DNA from: Pseudomonadales bacterium
Lineage (GTDB): Bacteria; Pseudomonadota; Gammaproteobacteria; Pseudomonadales; Halieaceae
DNA: 64,000 nt
Direction: 5' to 3'
NCBI GenBank assembly: GCA_024234735.1
Contig: JACKNV010000009.1
Location: 99,161 to 163,160 of the forward strand
The translations under genes were made by a program, and so were the position numbers. The notes beneath the pieces are model-generated. The model saw nothing but the letters and a program-made list of their open reading frames with translations, made no database searches and had not been told where the DNA came from. Below are positions 32,890 to 41,440 of this stretch, piece after piece. Within the stretch, counting starts at the first letter, position 1; every line of letters starts with the position of its first letter.

Positions 32890-33915
32890 TCAGCGCGCGG
32901 CCGCGGCGGCCGCGCTGAAAAACCGCCAGGTCACCTCCGCCCCATCCAGCTCATGGCTGGTGGGGCCCAGTATCCTGGGCAGGTTGAACACCGGGTGCGG
33001 CACCGTATGCCCTCCTCCCCTGATCGTCACCAGGCTGACAGGCGGGCGCCCCGGAGCGAGCCATTCGGTGCTCTCCACCCGGGTGCCATCCCCGGGCACC
33101 CGGTCGTTCCAGACACGGTGCTCCCCGGCCCCCTCGTAGCCGGCCAGTTGCGCCCAGTAGACGGCCGTTTCCAGCGAAGACATCACCTCGCCCCGGCTGC
33201 GGTTGCCGAATATTTCCACCGTGCCGCCCTGGTAGGGGTTAACCGGGTCGTCGGTCCCGTTCATGACCAGGGCGGCCACCGCCTTCCCGGAGGGCCGGCA
33301 ATCCGACCCCGCGGGTACCGGCAGGCTGGCGGCCATGGCGGCAATTCCGGCCACCAGGTCGGGCGCTTCCAGGCCCAGGCGATAGGCCATCTGGCCACCA
33401 TTGGACAGGCCGACGGCAAATACCCGGGCGGGATCGACGCCCTGCTCCGCCTCCATGTGTACCACCAGGGCCCGCAGGAAGCCGACGTCGTCGATATTCT
33501 CGCGGTTGGCGGCATAGTCGGCGCCGGCGCGGCAGTCGTTCCAGTGGCGCTGGTAGCCGTCGGGATAGACCACGACAAAGCCGTGGCGCTCGGCCAGCAC
33601 GTCGAAGCCAAAGCGGGTCAGCTCGCGCATTCCCTCGCCATCGCCTCGCGAGCCGTGCATCACCAGCAGCAGCGCGGGCCGTTCGGCCTTTGCCGCGGGA
33701 ATATAGGCCAGCCAGCTGCGCTGCCTGTCGCCGTGAACCATCACCCCGCGCTCGCTGGTTCCGGGGAGGGCCGGCGGCTCCATGGAGTCGGCGCGCAGAT
33801 ACCACCACCAACCCAGCACCGCCGCCAGCAGGATAACCACTACCGCCAGGACAACGACCCTGAGTAATCTGCGCACACCTCGCCCCTCGCCTAACACCGG
33901 CCAGTTGCCAACCAC
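32890..33915 (-). CDS. PHB-depolymerase/feruloyl-esterase-type alpha/beta hydrolase
   Basis: A 341-residue protein with an N-terminal membrane anchor or signal (RRLLRVVVLAVVVILLAAVL) and an LpqC-like hydrolase domain: PALLLVMHGSRGDGEGMREL (oxyanion region), HGFVVVYPDGYQRHWNDCRA, the nucleophile elbow FAVGLSNGGQMAYRL (GxSxG), AALVMNGTDDPVNPYQGG (Asp) and RGGGHTVPHPVF (His). The triad is complete. The substrate is probably an ester polymer or aryl ester. The GTG start is 23 bases from the divergent pcm. Confidence 0.85.
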   Translation of the reverse strand: MVGNWPVLGEGRGVRRLLRVVVLAVVVILLAAVLGWWWYLRADSMEPPALPGTSERGVMVHGDRQRSWLAYIPAAKAERPALLLVMHGSRGDGEGMRELTRFGFDVLAERHGFVVVYPDGYQRHWNDCRAGADYAANRENIDDVGFLRALVVHMEAEQGVDPARVFAVGLSNGGQMAYRLGLEAPDLVAGIAAMAASLPVPAGSDCRPSGKAVAALVMNGTDDPVNPYQGGTVEIFGNRSRGEVMSSLETAVYWAQLAGYEGAGEHRVWNDRVPGDGTRVESTEWLAPGRPPVSLVTIRGGGHTVPHPVFNLPRILGPTSHELDGAEVTWRFFSAAAAAAR

Positions 33916-33938
33916 TGCGCAAAGTCTAGACTCAAACC

Positions 33939-34682
33939 ATGGTGTTTGGATATAGCAAACGGTGCGCGGCGCCAGGACTGCTAGGGTTTGTTCTGATGAT
34001 GTCTATACACAGCAACGCGGGGGCGCCGCCCCCGGAGCGCGAGGCCATGCTCGAGGCCATCGCCACCTCGGTGCGCGAATCGCGCAGCTATACCGGCCTG
34101 GAAGCACTGGCCCCGCGGGTGATGGCGGCCATGGCGGCGGTTCCCCGGGAGGAGTTCGTGCCACCCGCCTACCGGCACCGCGCCTACGACAACACGCCGC
34201 TGCCCATCGCCGCCGGCCAGACGATTTCCCAGCCCCTCATCGTGGCCCTGATGACCCACCTGCTGGACCCACAGCCCGATGATGTCGTGCTGGAGGTCGG
34301 CACCGGCTCCGGCTACCAGGCCGCGGTGCTGTCAGGGCTGGTGAAACAGGTGTACGGTGTGGAGATCGTTGCCGAGCTGGCCACCGGGGCCGCCGCGGTC
34401 CTGGCGCGACTCGGCTACGCCAACGTCACCGTACGCGCCGGCGACGGCTACGCCGGCTGGCCCGAGCACGCCCCCTTCGACGCCATAGTCGTCACCGCCG
34501 CCGCGCCGCAGATTCCGCCGCCGCTGCTGCAACAACTGAAACCCGGCGGCCGGCTGGTGATCCCCGTGGGCGAGCAACACGGTTACCAGGAACTGCTGCT
34601 GATAAGCGTGGACGAAAACGGCCAGGTCAGTGAGCGCGCGATGCTGCCGGTGCGCTTCGTGCCGCTGACCGGGGAGCGCTGA
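33939..34682 (+). CDS. pcm: Protein-L-isoaspartate O-methyltransferase, exported type
   Basis: A 247-residue Pcm-family protein. The AdoMet motif is VVLEVGTGSGYQAAVLSGLV, with FDAIVVTAAAPQIPPPLLQQLKPGGRLVIPV downstream and the substrate-side DNTPLPIAAGQTISQPLIVA upstream. It repairs isoaspartyl residues. Unusually, the N-terminus (CAAPGLLGFVLMMSIHSNAG) looks like a signal peptide, so it may act in the periplasm; in cytosolic Pcm the enzyme begins near the DxxPxxxxxxQT motif region. It is not in the usual surE-pcm-nlpD context. Confidence 0.88.
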   Translation: MVFGYSKRCAAPGLLGFVLMMSIHSNAGAPPPEREAMLEAIATSVRESRSYTGLEALAPRVMAAMAAVPREEFVPPAYRHRAYDNTPLPIAAGQTISQPLIVALMTHLLDPQPDDVVLEVGTGSGYQAAVLSGLVKQVYGVEIVAELATGAAAVLARLGYANVTVRAGDGYAGWPEHAPFDAIVVTAAAPQIPPPLLQQLKPGGRLVIPVGEQHGYQELLLISVDENGQVSERAMLPVRFVPLTGER

Positions 34683-34711
34683 ACTGCGTGGCACTCAAGG
34701 TGGACGATAGA

Positions 34712-34823
34712 GGCATCGAACCTGGGAGGTATTTGCGGGACCGTTGAGCGCATGGACGCGCGAAACGAGCCTACATGGATGTATTCACGGCGAGTCCCGG
34801 AAATACCTCCCAGGTTTGATGCC
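34712..34823. repeat. 112-bp element with 29-bp terminal inverted repeats
   Basis: The left end (GGCATCGAACCTGGGAGGT and onwards to 34740) and the right end (from 34795) are inverted copies with two mismatches over 29 bases. The 54-base middle contains CATGGATGTATTCACGGCG, which resembles the core of REP/MITE-like palindromes common in marine gammaproteobacteria. It sits between convergent pcm and argG and could also end transcription in both directions. Confidence 0.82.
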
Positions 34824-34854
34824 GCCTGCCACTAACCGGCCATCAAACAGGTGG

Positions 34855-36075
34855 TCACAGCGGTGAACGCCCCTTGTTCGCCGCAATCCGCATACGCAGG
34901 GCATTGAGCTTGATGAAGCCCTCCGCATCCTTCTGGTTGTAGGCTCCCGCGTCCTCCTCGAACGTGGCGATACTCTCGTCGAACAGACTGTCGGCCGACT
35001 GGCGGCCGGCAACGATCACATTGCCCTTGTACAGCTTCAGCCGTACCTTGCCGTTCACCACCTGCTGGGAGTTGTCGATCGCCGCCTGCAGCATCCTGCG
35101 CTCCGGCGACCACCAGTAACCGTTGTAGATCATGTTGGCGTAGCGCGGCATCAACTCGTCCTTGAGGTGCGCGACCTCGCGATCCAGGGTGAGCGACTCG
35201 ATGGCGCGGTGCGCCTTGAGCATGATGGTGCCGCCGGGGGTCTCGTAGCAACCCCGCGACTTCATACCCACATAGCGGTTTTCCACGATGTCGTCGCGGC
35301 CGATGCCGTTGGCGCCGCCTACCTTGTTGAGCGTTTCCAGCACCGTGGCCGGCGTCATGGCCTGCCCGTCCAGAGCGACGATGTCGCCGTGCCGGTATTC
35401 CAGCTCGATGTAGGTGGGCGTGTCGGGCGCCGCTTCCGGGCTCACGCTCCAGCGCCACATGTCCTCCTCGGCCTCCGCCCAGGGATCTTCCAGAATGCCC
35501 CCCTCGTAGGAGATATGCAGCAGGTTGGCATCCATGGAGTATGGTGATTTCTTCTTCGCGGTGGAGAAATCCACCGGGATATCGCGCTCCCTGCAGTAGG
35601 CCATCAGGGTTTCGCGGGAGGTCATGTCCCACTCGCGCCACGGCGCGATTACCTTGATCCCCGGCTTCAGCGCGTAGGCGCCCAGCTCGAAGCGCACCTG
35701 GTCATTGCCCTTGCCGGTGGCGCCATGGGAGATGGCATCGGCGCCGGTCTCGTTGGCAATCTCGATCAGGCGCTTGGCGATCAGCGGGCGGGCAATGGAG
35801 GTGCCCAGCAGGTACTCGCCCTCGTAGATGGTGTTGGCGCGGAACATGGGGAACACGAAGTCGCGCACGAACTCCTCGCGCAGGTCGTCTATGTAGATCT
35901 CCCTGACCCCCAACGCCTCGGCCTTGGCCCGGGCCGGCTCTACCTCCTCGCCCTGGCCGATATCGGCGGTGAAGGTCACCACCTCGCACTGGTAGTTATC
36001 CTGCAGCCAACGCACGATAACCGAGGTGTCCAGGCCGCCCGAATAGGCCAGGACCACTTTCTTTATGTCTGACAT
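34855..36075 (-). CDS. argG: Argininosuccinate synthase
   Basis: A 406-residue type of ArgG: KKVVLAYSGGLDTSVIVRWL (PP-loop), VTFTADIGQGEEVEPARAKA, SHGATGKGNDQVRFE and a GRDDIVENRYVGMKSRGCYETP segment. It joins citrulline and aspartate in arginine biosynthesis. The ATG at 36075 gives MSDIKKVVLAYS; an upstream in-frame start at 36102 adds 9 residues. Divergent from pyrC. Confidence 0.96.
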   Translation of the reverse strand: MSDIKKVVLAYSGGLDTSVIVRWLQDNYQCEVVTFTADIGQGEEVEPARAKAEALGVREIYIDDLREEFVRDFVFPMFRANTIYEGEYLLGTSIARPLIAKRLIEIANETGADAISHGATGKGNDQVRFELGAYALKPGIKVIAPWREWDMTSRETLMAYCRERDIPVDFSTAKKKSPYSMDANLLHISYEGGILEDPWAEAEEDMWRWSVSPEAAPDTPTYIELEYRHGDIVALDGQAMTPATVLETLNKVGGANGIGRDDIVENRYVGMKSRGCYETPGGTIMLKAHRAIESLTLDREVAHLKDELMPRYANMIYNGYWWSPERRMLQAAIDNSQQVVNGKVRLKLYKGNVIVAGRQSADSLFDESIATFEEDAGAYNQKDAEGFIKLNALRMRIAANKGRSPL

Positions 36076-36239
36076 GCCACGCTCCATGAATGCTGTGCCC
36101 AAAAGCGGGCCATTTTACTCTCCGGCGGCGCCGATTCCCAGCGGCAGGCGCCCTGCCCGCGCCCGGCGGCGGCCCCTTGTTTCCGCTGCGCCGGCTTTGC
36201 GGTAGCATGCACATTCTGTTTTCCAGCCACAGGCCCATC

Positions 36240-37292
36240 GTGACCACACTCACCATCACCCGCCCGGACGACTGGCACGTGCACCTGCGGGACGGTGCCG
36301 CCCTGCGCCACACCTGCGCCGACATGGCCCGTTATTTCGGTCGCGCCATCGTCATGCCCAACCTGACCCCGCCGGTGACCACGGTGGCCGAGGCGGCGGC
36401 TTACCGGCAGCGCATCCTGGCATCCATGCAGGGCCTGCCGCGCCAGTTCGAACCGCTGATGACCCTGTACCTCACGGACCGCACCGCCCCGGCCGATATC
36501 CGCCAGGCGGCGCAGGCGGAGTTCGTGCACGCGGTCAAACTGTACCCGGCCGGCGCCACCACCAATTCCGCGGCCGGTGTCGCCCACCTGGAGGCCCTTC
36601 ATCCCACCTTCGCGGCAATGGAAGAAGCCGACCTGCCGCTGCTGGTGCACGGCGAGGTCACCGACCCCGAGGTGGATATTTTCGACCGCGAGAAGGTGTT
36701 CATCGATCGCCACCTGGCCCCTATCGTGCAGCGCTTCCCGGGTCTGCGTGTGGTGCTGGAACACATCACCACCCGCGATGCAGTGGGCTTCGTGCGTGCG
36801 GCGGGCGAGCGCGTGGCGGCGACCATCACCGCCCACCACCTGTTGTTCAACCGCAACGACATGCTGGTCGGTGGCATCCGCCCCCACTACTACTGCCTGC
36901 CCATACTCAAGCGCAATATCCACCAGGCGGCCCTGCTGGAGGTCGCGACCTCCGGGCACCCGCGCTTCTTCCTGGGTACGGATTCCGCCCCCCACAGCAC
37001 CGCCAACAAGGAAACCAGCTGTGGCTGCGCCGGGGTATACAGCGCCCACAATGCCATCGAACTGTATGCGGAGGCGTTTGCGGGTCTGGGAGCGCTCGAC
37101 CGGCTGGAGGACTTCGCCTCCCATTTCGGCGCGGATTTTTACCGCCTGCCGCGCAATGCCGACACCATCACCCTGGCGCCCGGGAGCTGGCAGGTGCCCG
37201 CGCAGTTGCCCCTGGGAGAGGGCTCCCTCACCCCGCTGCGCGCCGGCGAAACAGTGGCCTGGCGGGTGCTGGACCAGGGCGGCGACTCTTGA
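36240..37292 (+). CDS. pyrC: Dihydroorotase
   Basis: About 350 residues of the class II (PyrC) dihydroorotase: DDWHVHLRDG gives the HxH zinc ligands, HAVKLYPAGATTNS contains the carboxylated Lys, LLVHGEVT and VLEHITTRDA supply further His ligands, and FLGTDSAPHSTANKETSCGCAG holds the final Asp. It makes dihydroorotate in pyrimidine synthesis. A GTG at 36240 fits family N-termini; an ATG at 36207 would add 11 residues. It is followed by rnt with an overlapping start. Confidence 0.94.
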   Translation: MTTLTITRPDDWHVHLRDGAALRHTCADMARYFGRAIVMPNLTPPVTTVAEAAAYRQRILASMQGLPRQFEPLMTLYLTDRTAPADIRQAAQAEFVHAVKLYPAGATTNSAAGVAHLEALHPTFAAMEEADLPLLVHGEVTDPEVDIFDREKVFIDRHLAPIVQRFPGLRVVLEHITTRDAVGFVRAAGERVAATITAHHLLFNRNDMLVGGIRPHYYCLPILKRNIHQAALLEVATSGHPRFFLGTDSAPHSTANKETSCGCAGVYSAHNAIELYAEAFAGLGALDRLEDFASHFGADFYRLPRNADTITLAPGSWQVPAQLPLGEGSLTPLRAGETVAWRVLDQGGDS

Positions 37293-37930
37293 GCGAAACC
37301 GCCGAGCACCGTATTTGCGAACGCTTTCGCGGCTTCCTGCCGGTGATTGTCGATGTCGAGACCGGCGGCTTCATCGCTGCGACCGACGCCATCCTGGAGA
37401 TTGCCGCCACCACGGTGCGCATGGACGAGGACGGCATGCTGGCGGTGCACCGCACCCACGACTTCCACGTGCAGCCCTTCGAGGGCGCCAATATCGAGCA
37501 GTCGGCACTGGATTTCACCGGCATAGATCCCTGGCACCCGTTCCGCCAGGCGATCACCGAAGCGCAGGCACTGGACGAATTGTTCCGCGCACTGCGCAAG
37601 GAGATCCGCGAGCAGAACTGTACCCGGGCCATTCTGGTGGGCCACAATGCCCACTTCGACGCGGGCTTCATCAACGCCGCGGTGGAGCGCTGCGGCATCA
37701 AGCGCAACCCCTTCCACCCGTTTTCCTTTTTCGATACCGCCACCCTCTCGGGGCTGGCCTACGGCCAGACCGTCCTGGCCAAGGCCTGCGCGGAGGCGGG
37801 TATCAGCTTCGATAACAGCGAGGCGCACTCGGCCGCCTATGATGCCGAGCGCACTGCGGAGCTGTTCTGCGAGATCGTCAATCGCTGGAAGGAGTGTGGC
37901 GGCTGGACACCTGACTTCAGCGGCGACTGA
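37289..37930 (+). CDS. rnt: Ribonuclease T
   Basis: A 213-residue DEDD exoribonuclease: FLPVIVDVETGGFIAATDAI (first Asp-x-Glu), LVGHNAHFDAGFINAAV and HSAAYDAERTAELFCEIV (last His and Asp). It trims the 3' ends of tRNA and other stable RNAs. The TTG start at 37289 overlaps the pyrC stop, so the two genes are probably coupled, as in pseudomonads. Confidence 0.94.
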   Translation: MSETAEHRICERFRGFLPVIVDVETGGFIAATDAILEIAATTVRMDEDGMLAVHRTHDFHVQPFEGANIEQSALDFTGIDPWHPFRQAITEAQALDELFRALRKEIREQNCTRAILVGHNAHFDAGFINAAVERCGIKRNPFHPFSFFDTATLSGLAYGQTVLAKACAEAGISFDNSEAHSAAYDAERTAELFCEIVNRWKECGGWTPDFSGD

Positions 37931-37941
37931 AGCGCCACGAC

Positions 37942-38556
37942 CTAGTCGGGCGCCTCCAGCGACTGCTCCGCGCCGATCTGGTTGAGGATGGCATCGAGCT
38001 CTTCCAGCAGCGCATGGACCTCATCCAGCCCCAGCAGGCGGTACTTGACCGCCTCTTCCAGGGGCAGCAGTTGCAGCAGCGTGTAAGCCACCTGCCAGGC
38101 ATCGTCATAATCCGGTTGCAGGGCCATGCGCTGCACATGGGGGTGGGCCTGCAGGCTGCGCAGCACCTGGGGCAGCTGCTCCCAGCGCGGCGCCATCCGG
38201 GCGGCCGGGAGAGCCGCTCGCAGGGAGACCTCGCCTACCAGCAGCCCGCTGGCGCGCTCCGAGGTGGCATGCAGGTCGAAGCGCCGACCGCCCTCGATGG
38301 TGACCCCCAGCAGGCCGTTGGGTAACTGATCCCAGTCCACGATGCGGGCGCTGGTGCCGTAGTCTCCCAGTTGCGGGGCCGCCGCGCCCCTGACCGCCAC
38401 CTCGGCACCGCGGCGAATCCACACCACGCCAAAGGGGCTGTCGTTCTTCATGCTGTCGCGCACCAGGTCCAGGTAACGCTGCTCGAAAATCTGCAGCGGC
38501 ATCTTCCCGTAGGGCAACAACACCCCCGACAGCGGGAACAGCGGCAGCTCGGTCAC
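37942..38556 (-). CDS. LON substrate-binding (LAN) domain protein
   Basis: A 204-residue protein consisting only of the Lon N-terminal domain: ELPLFPLSGVLLPYGKMPLQ, IFEQRYLDLVRDSMKNDSPFGVVWI, then LGDYGTSARIVDWDQLPNGL. It lacks the ATPase and protease domains. Function is unknown; it probably binds peptides. The GTG at 38556, preceded by GGAGGG, overlaps the stop of the YkgJ-like gene (GTGA), so it is the third gene of an MMPL-YkgJ-LAN operon. Confidence 0.88.
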   Translation of the reverse strand: MTELPLFPLSGVLLPYGKMPLQIFEQRYLDLVRDSMKNDSPFGVVWIRRGAEVAVRGAAAPQLGDYGTSARIVDWDQLPNGLLGVTIEGGRRFDLHATSERASGLLVGEVSLRAALPAARMAPRWEQLPQVLRSLQAHPHVQRMALQPDYDDAWQVAYTLLQLLPLEEAVKYRLLGLDEVHALLEELDAILNQIGAEQSLEAPD

Positions 38557-38825
38557 GCGCCCTCCACGCCGGCAGGCCGGGTGTCGTGCTCCAGCGCCGC
38601 CAGCAACGCCAGTGCCTGTTCGCGGTTGTCGCCGCACACCGCGGGCTCGGCCAGAAACTGGCCGCAGCACTGCGGCCGCCGGGGGTCGCCGAACAACTGG
38701 CAGCGGCGCTCCCGGTCCAGGTGCACGCAAGTCTCTCCCGCCGGTTTGCCGCGGGGCATGCCGAAAAAGGGCTGGCTGATGGCGGGCGCCACGCAACAGG
38801 CGCCACAGTGCGGGCGGCACTGCAT
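38553..38825 (-). CDS. YkgJ family cysteine-cluster protein
   Basis: A 90-residue protein with clustered cysteines: MQCRPHCGACCVAPAISQPF, GETCVHLDRERRCQLFGDPRRPQCCGQF and PAVCGDNREQAL. YkgJ/UPF0153 proteins bind zinc or iron-sulfur; the role is unknown. Its ATG overlaps the MMPL stop (ATGA), and its own stop overlaps the start of the LAN-domain gene. Confidence 0.87.
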   Translation of the reverse strand: MQCRPHCGACCVAPAISQPFFGMPRGKPAGETCVHLDRERRCQLFGDPRRPQCCGQFLAEPAVCGDNREQALALLAALEHDTRPAGVEGA

Positions 38826-41440
38826 CAGGCGCTCTCCGGCCCCAGCGGTTTCACCAGCACGATGAGTAGCGGCAGCAGCAGCAGCGCGCCCAGCACGGCG
38901 GCCACCATGGCCAGCACGGTGAGCAGCCCGAAATAGATGCTGGGGTTGAAATTCGACAGGGTCAGCATGGAAAACCCCACGACCACGGTGACGGTGGTGT
39001 AGTACATCGCCCGGCCGATACTGTTGTGGCAGCGGTACATGGTGGCCCTGTAATTGCGATCCACCGGAAATTCGGCAATAAAGCGGTGCACGTAGTGAAT
39101 GCAGTCGTCCACGCCGATACCGACCACGATCGCCGCAATGGTGATGGTCATGATATCCAGCGGGATGCCCATCAGCCCCATGATACCCAGCACCAGGCCC
39201 GCCGCCAGCAGATTGGGGGCCAGCGCGATCAGCGCCAGCCACAGGGAGCGGAACAGCACGAGGAACATCAGCAGGATCGCCAGGAACACCGCCCCCAGGG
39301 TGAGGATCTGGGACTTGAACAGGCTCTGCAGCACGTTGTTGTACAGCACCAGCATGCCGGTGAAGCGAATGCGCTCGGGGGCGATGCCCAGCTTGGTTTC
39401 CAGGGAGCTGCGCAGGTCCTTGAGAAACTGGTCGCGGCGCAAATCCTTGCTGGTTTCCATGACCCGCACCGTGACCCGCGCCTGCTCCCGCTCGCGGGAA
39501 AAATACGGATCGACCATCATCGCGCTGACATCCGGCGGCAGGCTCTTCTGCACCAGGGCGAGTTCGACACTGCCCACGTCCTCGCCCAGCAGGTTTTTCA
39601 CCACCGCGAATACTGTCGACAGGGACAACACCTTGCCGGTCTCCGGCTGCGCATCGACAAAATGGTGTACCGCGTCCAGCTCGCGCATACCCTGCAGGCT
39701 GAACCAGTAACTGGGGGTGAAGGATTCCCCGGCAGTTTCGAAATCGTCCACGTCGCTGGCGAACTCATCTTCCCACTCGTCCTCCCAGCCATCCCCCGCC
39801 TCGTCCGCGGCGCCGGGCGGCGGAGCGAAATCCTGGCTGTCACCGGCGAAGGGGTCGTCCTCCGCCACGGGCGCCGCCCGCGTCCCGGCGACCGGCTCCA
39901 GGCCCGGCAGGGGCTCGTCCATGTCCAGCGGCTCGAGAATGATATCCAGGGGAATGGTGCCGCCGAGCTTTGAATCCAGCAACTCCATCCCCTGGTAGAT
40001 CTCGGTGGACTTGTGGAAGTAATCGATGAAGCGGTTCTCCACCTGCAGGCGGCTGATACCGACCCCGGTGAGCACCACCAGCGCGGCGGTCACCGCCAGT
40101 ATCGCGGTGCCGTGGCCATCGACGACACGGGCGAAGAAGCCGGTCATCGGGGTATCCGTGCCGGTGTGCCGGTGAGGCCTGCCGGCGGGCCACACCAGCA
40201 TCATGCAGGGCACCACCAGGAAGTTGAGCACCAGGCCAAGGGCGATGCCGGTGGTCATCATCCAGCCGAAATCGATGACCGGCTGGATACCCGACACCAC
40301 CAGGGACACAAAGGCCACAATGGTGGTGATGCTGGTGTAGATACAGGGCGTGGCCATCAGCCGCATGGTGCGCAGGACGCGCTCGTGCAGGTCGCCGTCG
40401 GGCTCCAGGGCATGCAACTCCCGGTAGCGCACGATCAGGTGGATGGAAATCGCCAGGGTCATGATCAGCAACACCGCCACGAAATTGGAGGAGATCACCG
40501 TCATGCGCCAGTCCAGGGCGCCCAGCAGTCCCAGCATGACCACCACCGTGGCGCTGCAGGTCACCAGGGGTATCACTACCCAGCGCACGCGGCGGAAGAT
40601 CAGCGCCAGGATGAGCAGCATGATCCCCAGGATGGCCGAGCCGAAAATGACCAGGTCGCTGGCGATGAAACTGACCATGTCGGCGGCGATCATGGGCACG
40701 CCGCCAACGAAGATACTGGCGTGGGAGCGGTATCTGTCGGCGATCTGCCGCACGCTCTCCACCAGTTGGCTCTGGGCCTCCAGCATCATCGCGGTATGTG
40801 CCTTGAACGCCGCCTCCGCGCGCGCCAGTTCCAGCGCCTCGGCGCTGGACAGGCCCTCGCCGTCGCGCTTGATACGCAGCCCGTCGCGCTCCGCCAGCAG
40901 GTCGAAGTAGCGATCATCCCGCTCCAGGTTGATCTGCACCGCGGTGATCTCACCGTCGCGGCTGACCAGCAAGTCGGCGTAGATAGGGCTGGTAGTCAGC
41001 TCCCGCAGCACCAGGCTCCTGTCGATGCCGGGTTTGTCGAGACTGGGCAGCGGCTCCGGGGAGGTGATGTCGGACAGGGTGACCATGGGGCTCTCCAGCA
41101 GCGGCACGTCCCACACGGTCACCACCGAGGAGACACCCTCCAGTTGGCGCAACTCGTCGGCCATGCGCCGCAGGGGCAGCAGCGACTCGTCCCCCAGCAG
41201 GGGCCCGGGAGGCTGCCAGGTCAGCAGCAGGAAGTCCTCGGCATTGTATTCGGCACTGATCTCCCGGTAGAACTCCAGCGAGGGGTCGCCCTGCAGCATC
41301 AGCGAATCCGCCGAGGCATCCAGCTTGATCTTGCCCAACTGGCTGGCGAACCCCGCCACCAGCAGTGCCACCAGCAGCAGTATCAGCCAGGGGCGCCGCA
41401 GCACCAGCCAGTCGTAGGCCCACACCACCCGCTCAGACAT
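38825..41440 (-). CDS. RND/MMPL-family exporter
   Basis: About 871 residues with two MMPL/SSD modules: a first TM near LILLLVALLVAGFASQLGKI, a periplasmic loop, a five-helix bundle (LVIFGSAILGIMLLILALIF and VAVLLIMTLAISIHLIVRYR), then a repeat ending with ITIAAIVVGIGVDDCIHYVHRF. Such proteins export lipids or hopanoids, or are of unknown substrate. A long acidic, disordered stretch (about residues 520-570, rich in Asp, Glu, Pro and Gly) sits in the second periplasmic loop. The ATG at 41440 is preferred. It is the first gene of its operon and overlaps the mpl stop by 8 bases. Confidence 0.87.
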   Translation of the reverse strand: MSERVVWAYDWLVLRRPWLILLLVALLVAGFASQLGKIKLDASADSLMLQGDPSLEFYREISAEYNAEDFLLLTWQPPGPLLGDESLLPLRRMADELRQLEGVSSVVTVWDVPLLESPMVTLSDITSPEPLPSLDKPGIDRSLVLRELTTSPIYADLLVSRDGEITAVQINLERDDRYFDLLAERDGLRIKRDGEGLSSAEALELARAEAAFKAHTAMMLEAQSQLVESVRQIADRYRSHASIFVGGVPMIAADMVSFIASDLVIFGSAILGIMLLILALIFRRVRWVVIPLVTCSATVVVMLGLLGALDWRMTVISSNFVAVLLIMTLAISIHLIVRYRELHALEPDGDLHERVLRTMRLMATPCIYTSITTIVAFVSLVVSGIQPVIDFGWMMTTGIALGLVLNFLVVPCMMLVWPAGRPHRHTGTDTPMTGFFARVVDGHGTAILAVTAALVVLTGVGISRLQVENRFIDYFHKSTEIYQGMELLDSKLGGTIPLDIILEPLDMDEPLPGLEPVAGTRAAPVAEDDPFAGDSQDFAPPPGAADEAGDGWEDEWEDEFASDVDDFETAGESFTPSYWFSLQGMRELDAVHHFVDAQPETGKVLSLSTVFAVVKNLLGEDVGSVELALVQKSLPPDVSAMMVDPYFSREREQARVTVRVMETSKDLRRDQFLKDLRSSLETKLGIAPERIRFTGMLVLYNNVLQSLFKSQILTLGAVFLAILLMFLVLFRSLWLALIALAPNLLAAGLVLGIMGLMGIPLDIMTITIAAIVVGIGVDDCIHYVHRFIAEFPVDRNYRATMYRCHNSIGRAMYYTTVTVVVGFSMLTLSNFNPSIYFGLLTVLAMVAAVLGALLLLPLLIVLVKPLGPESA

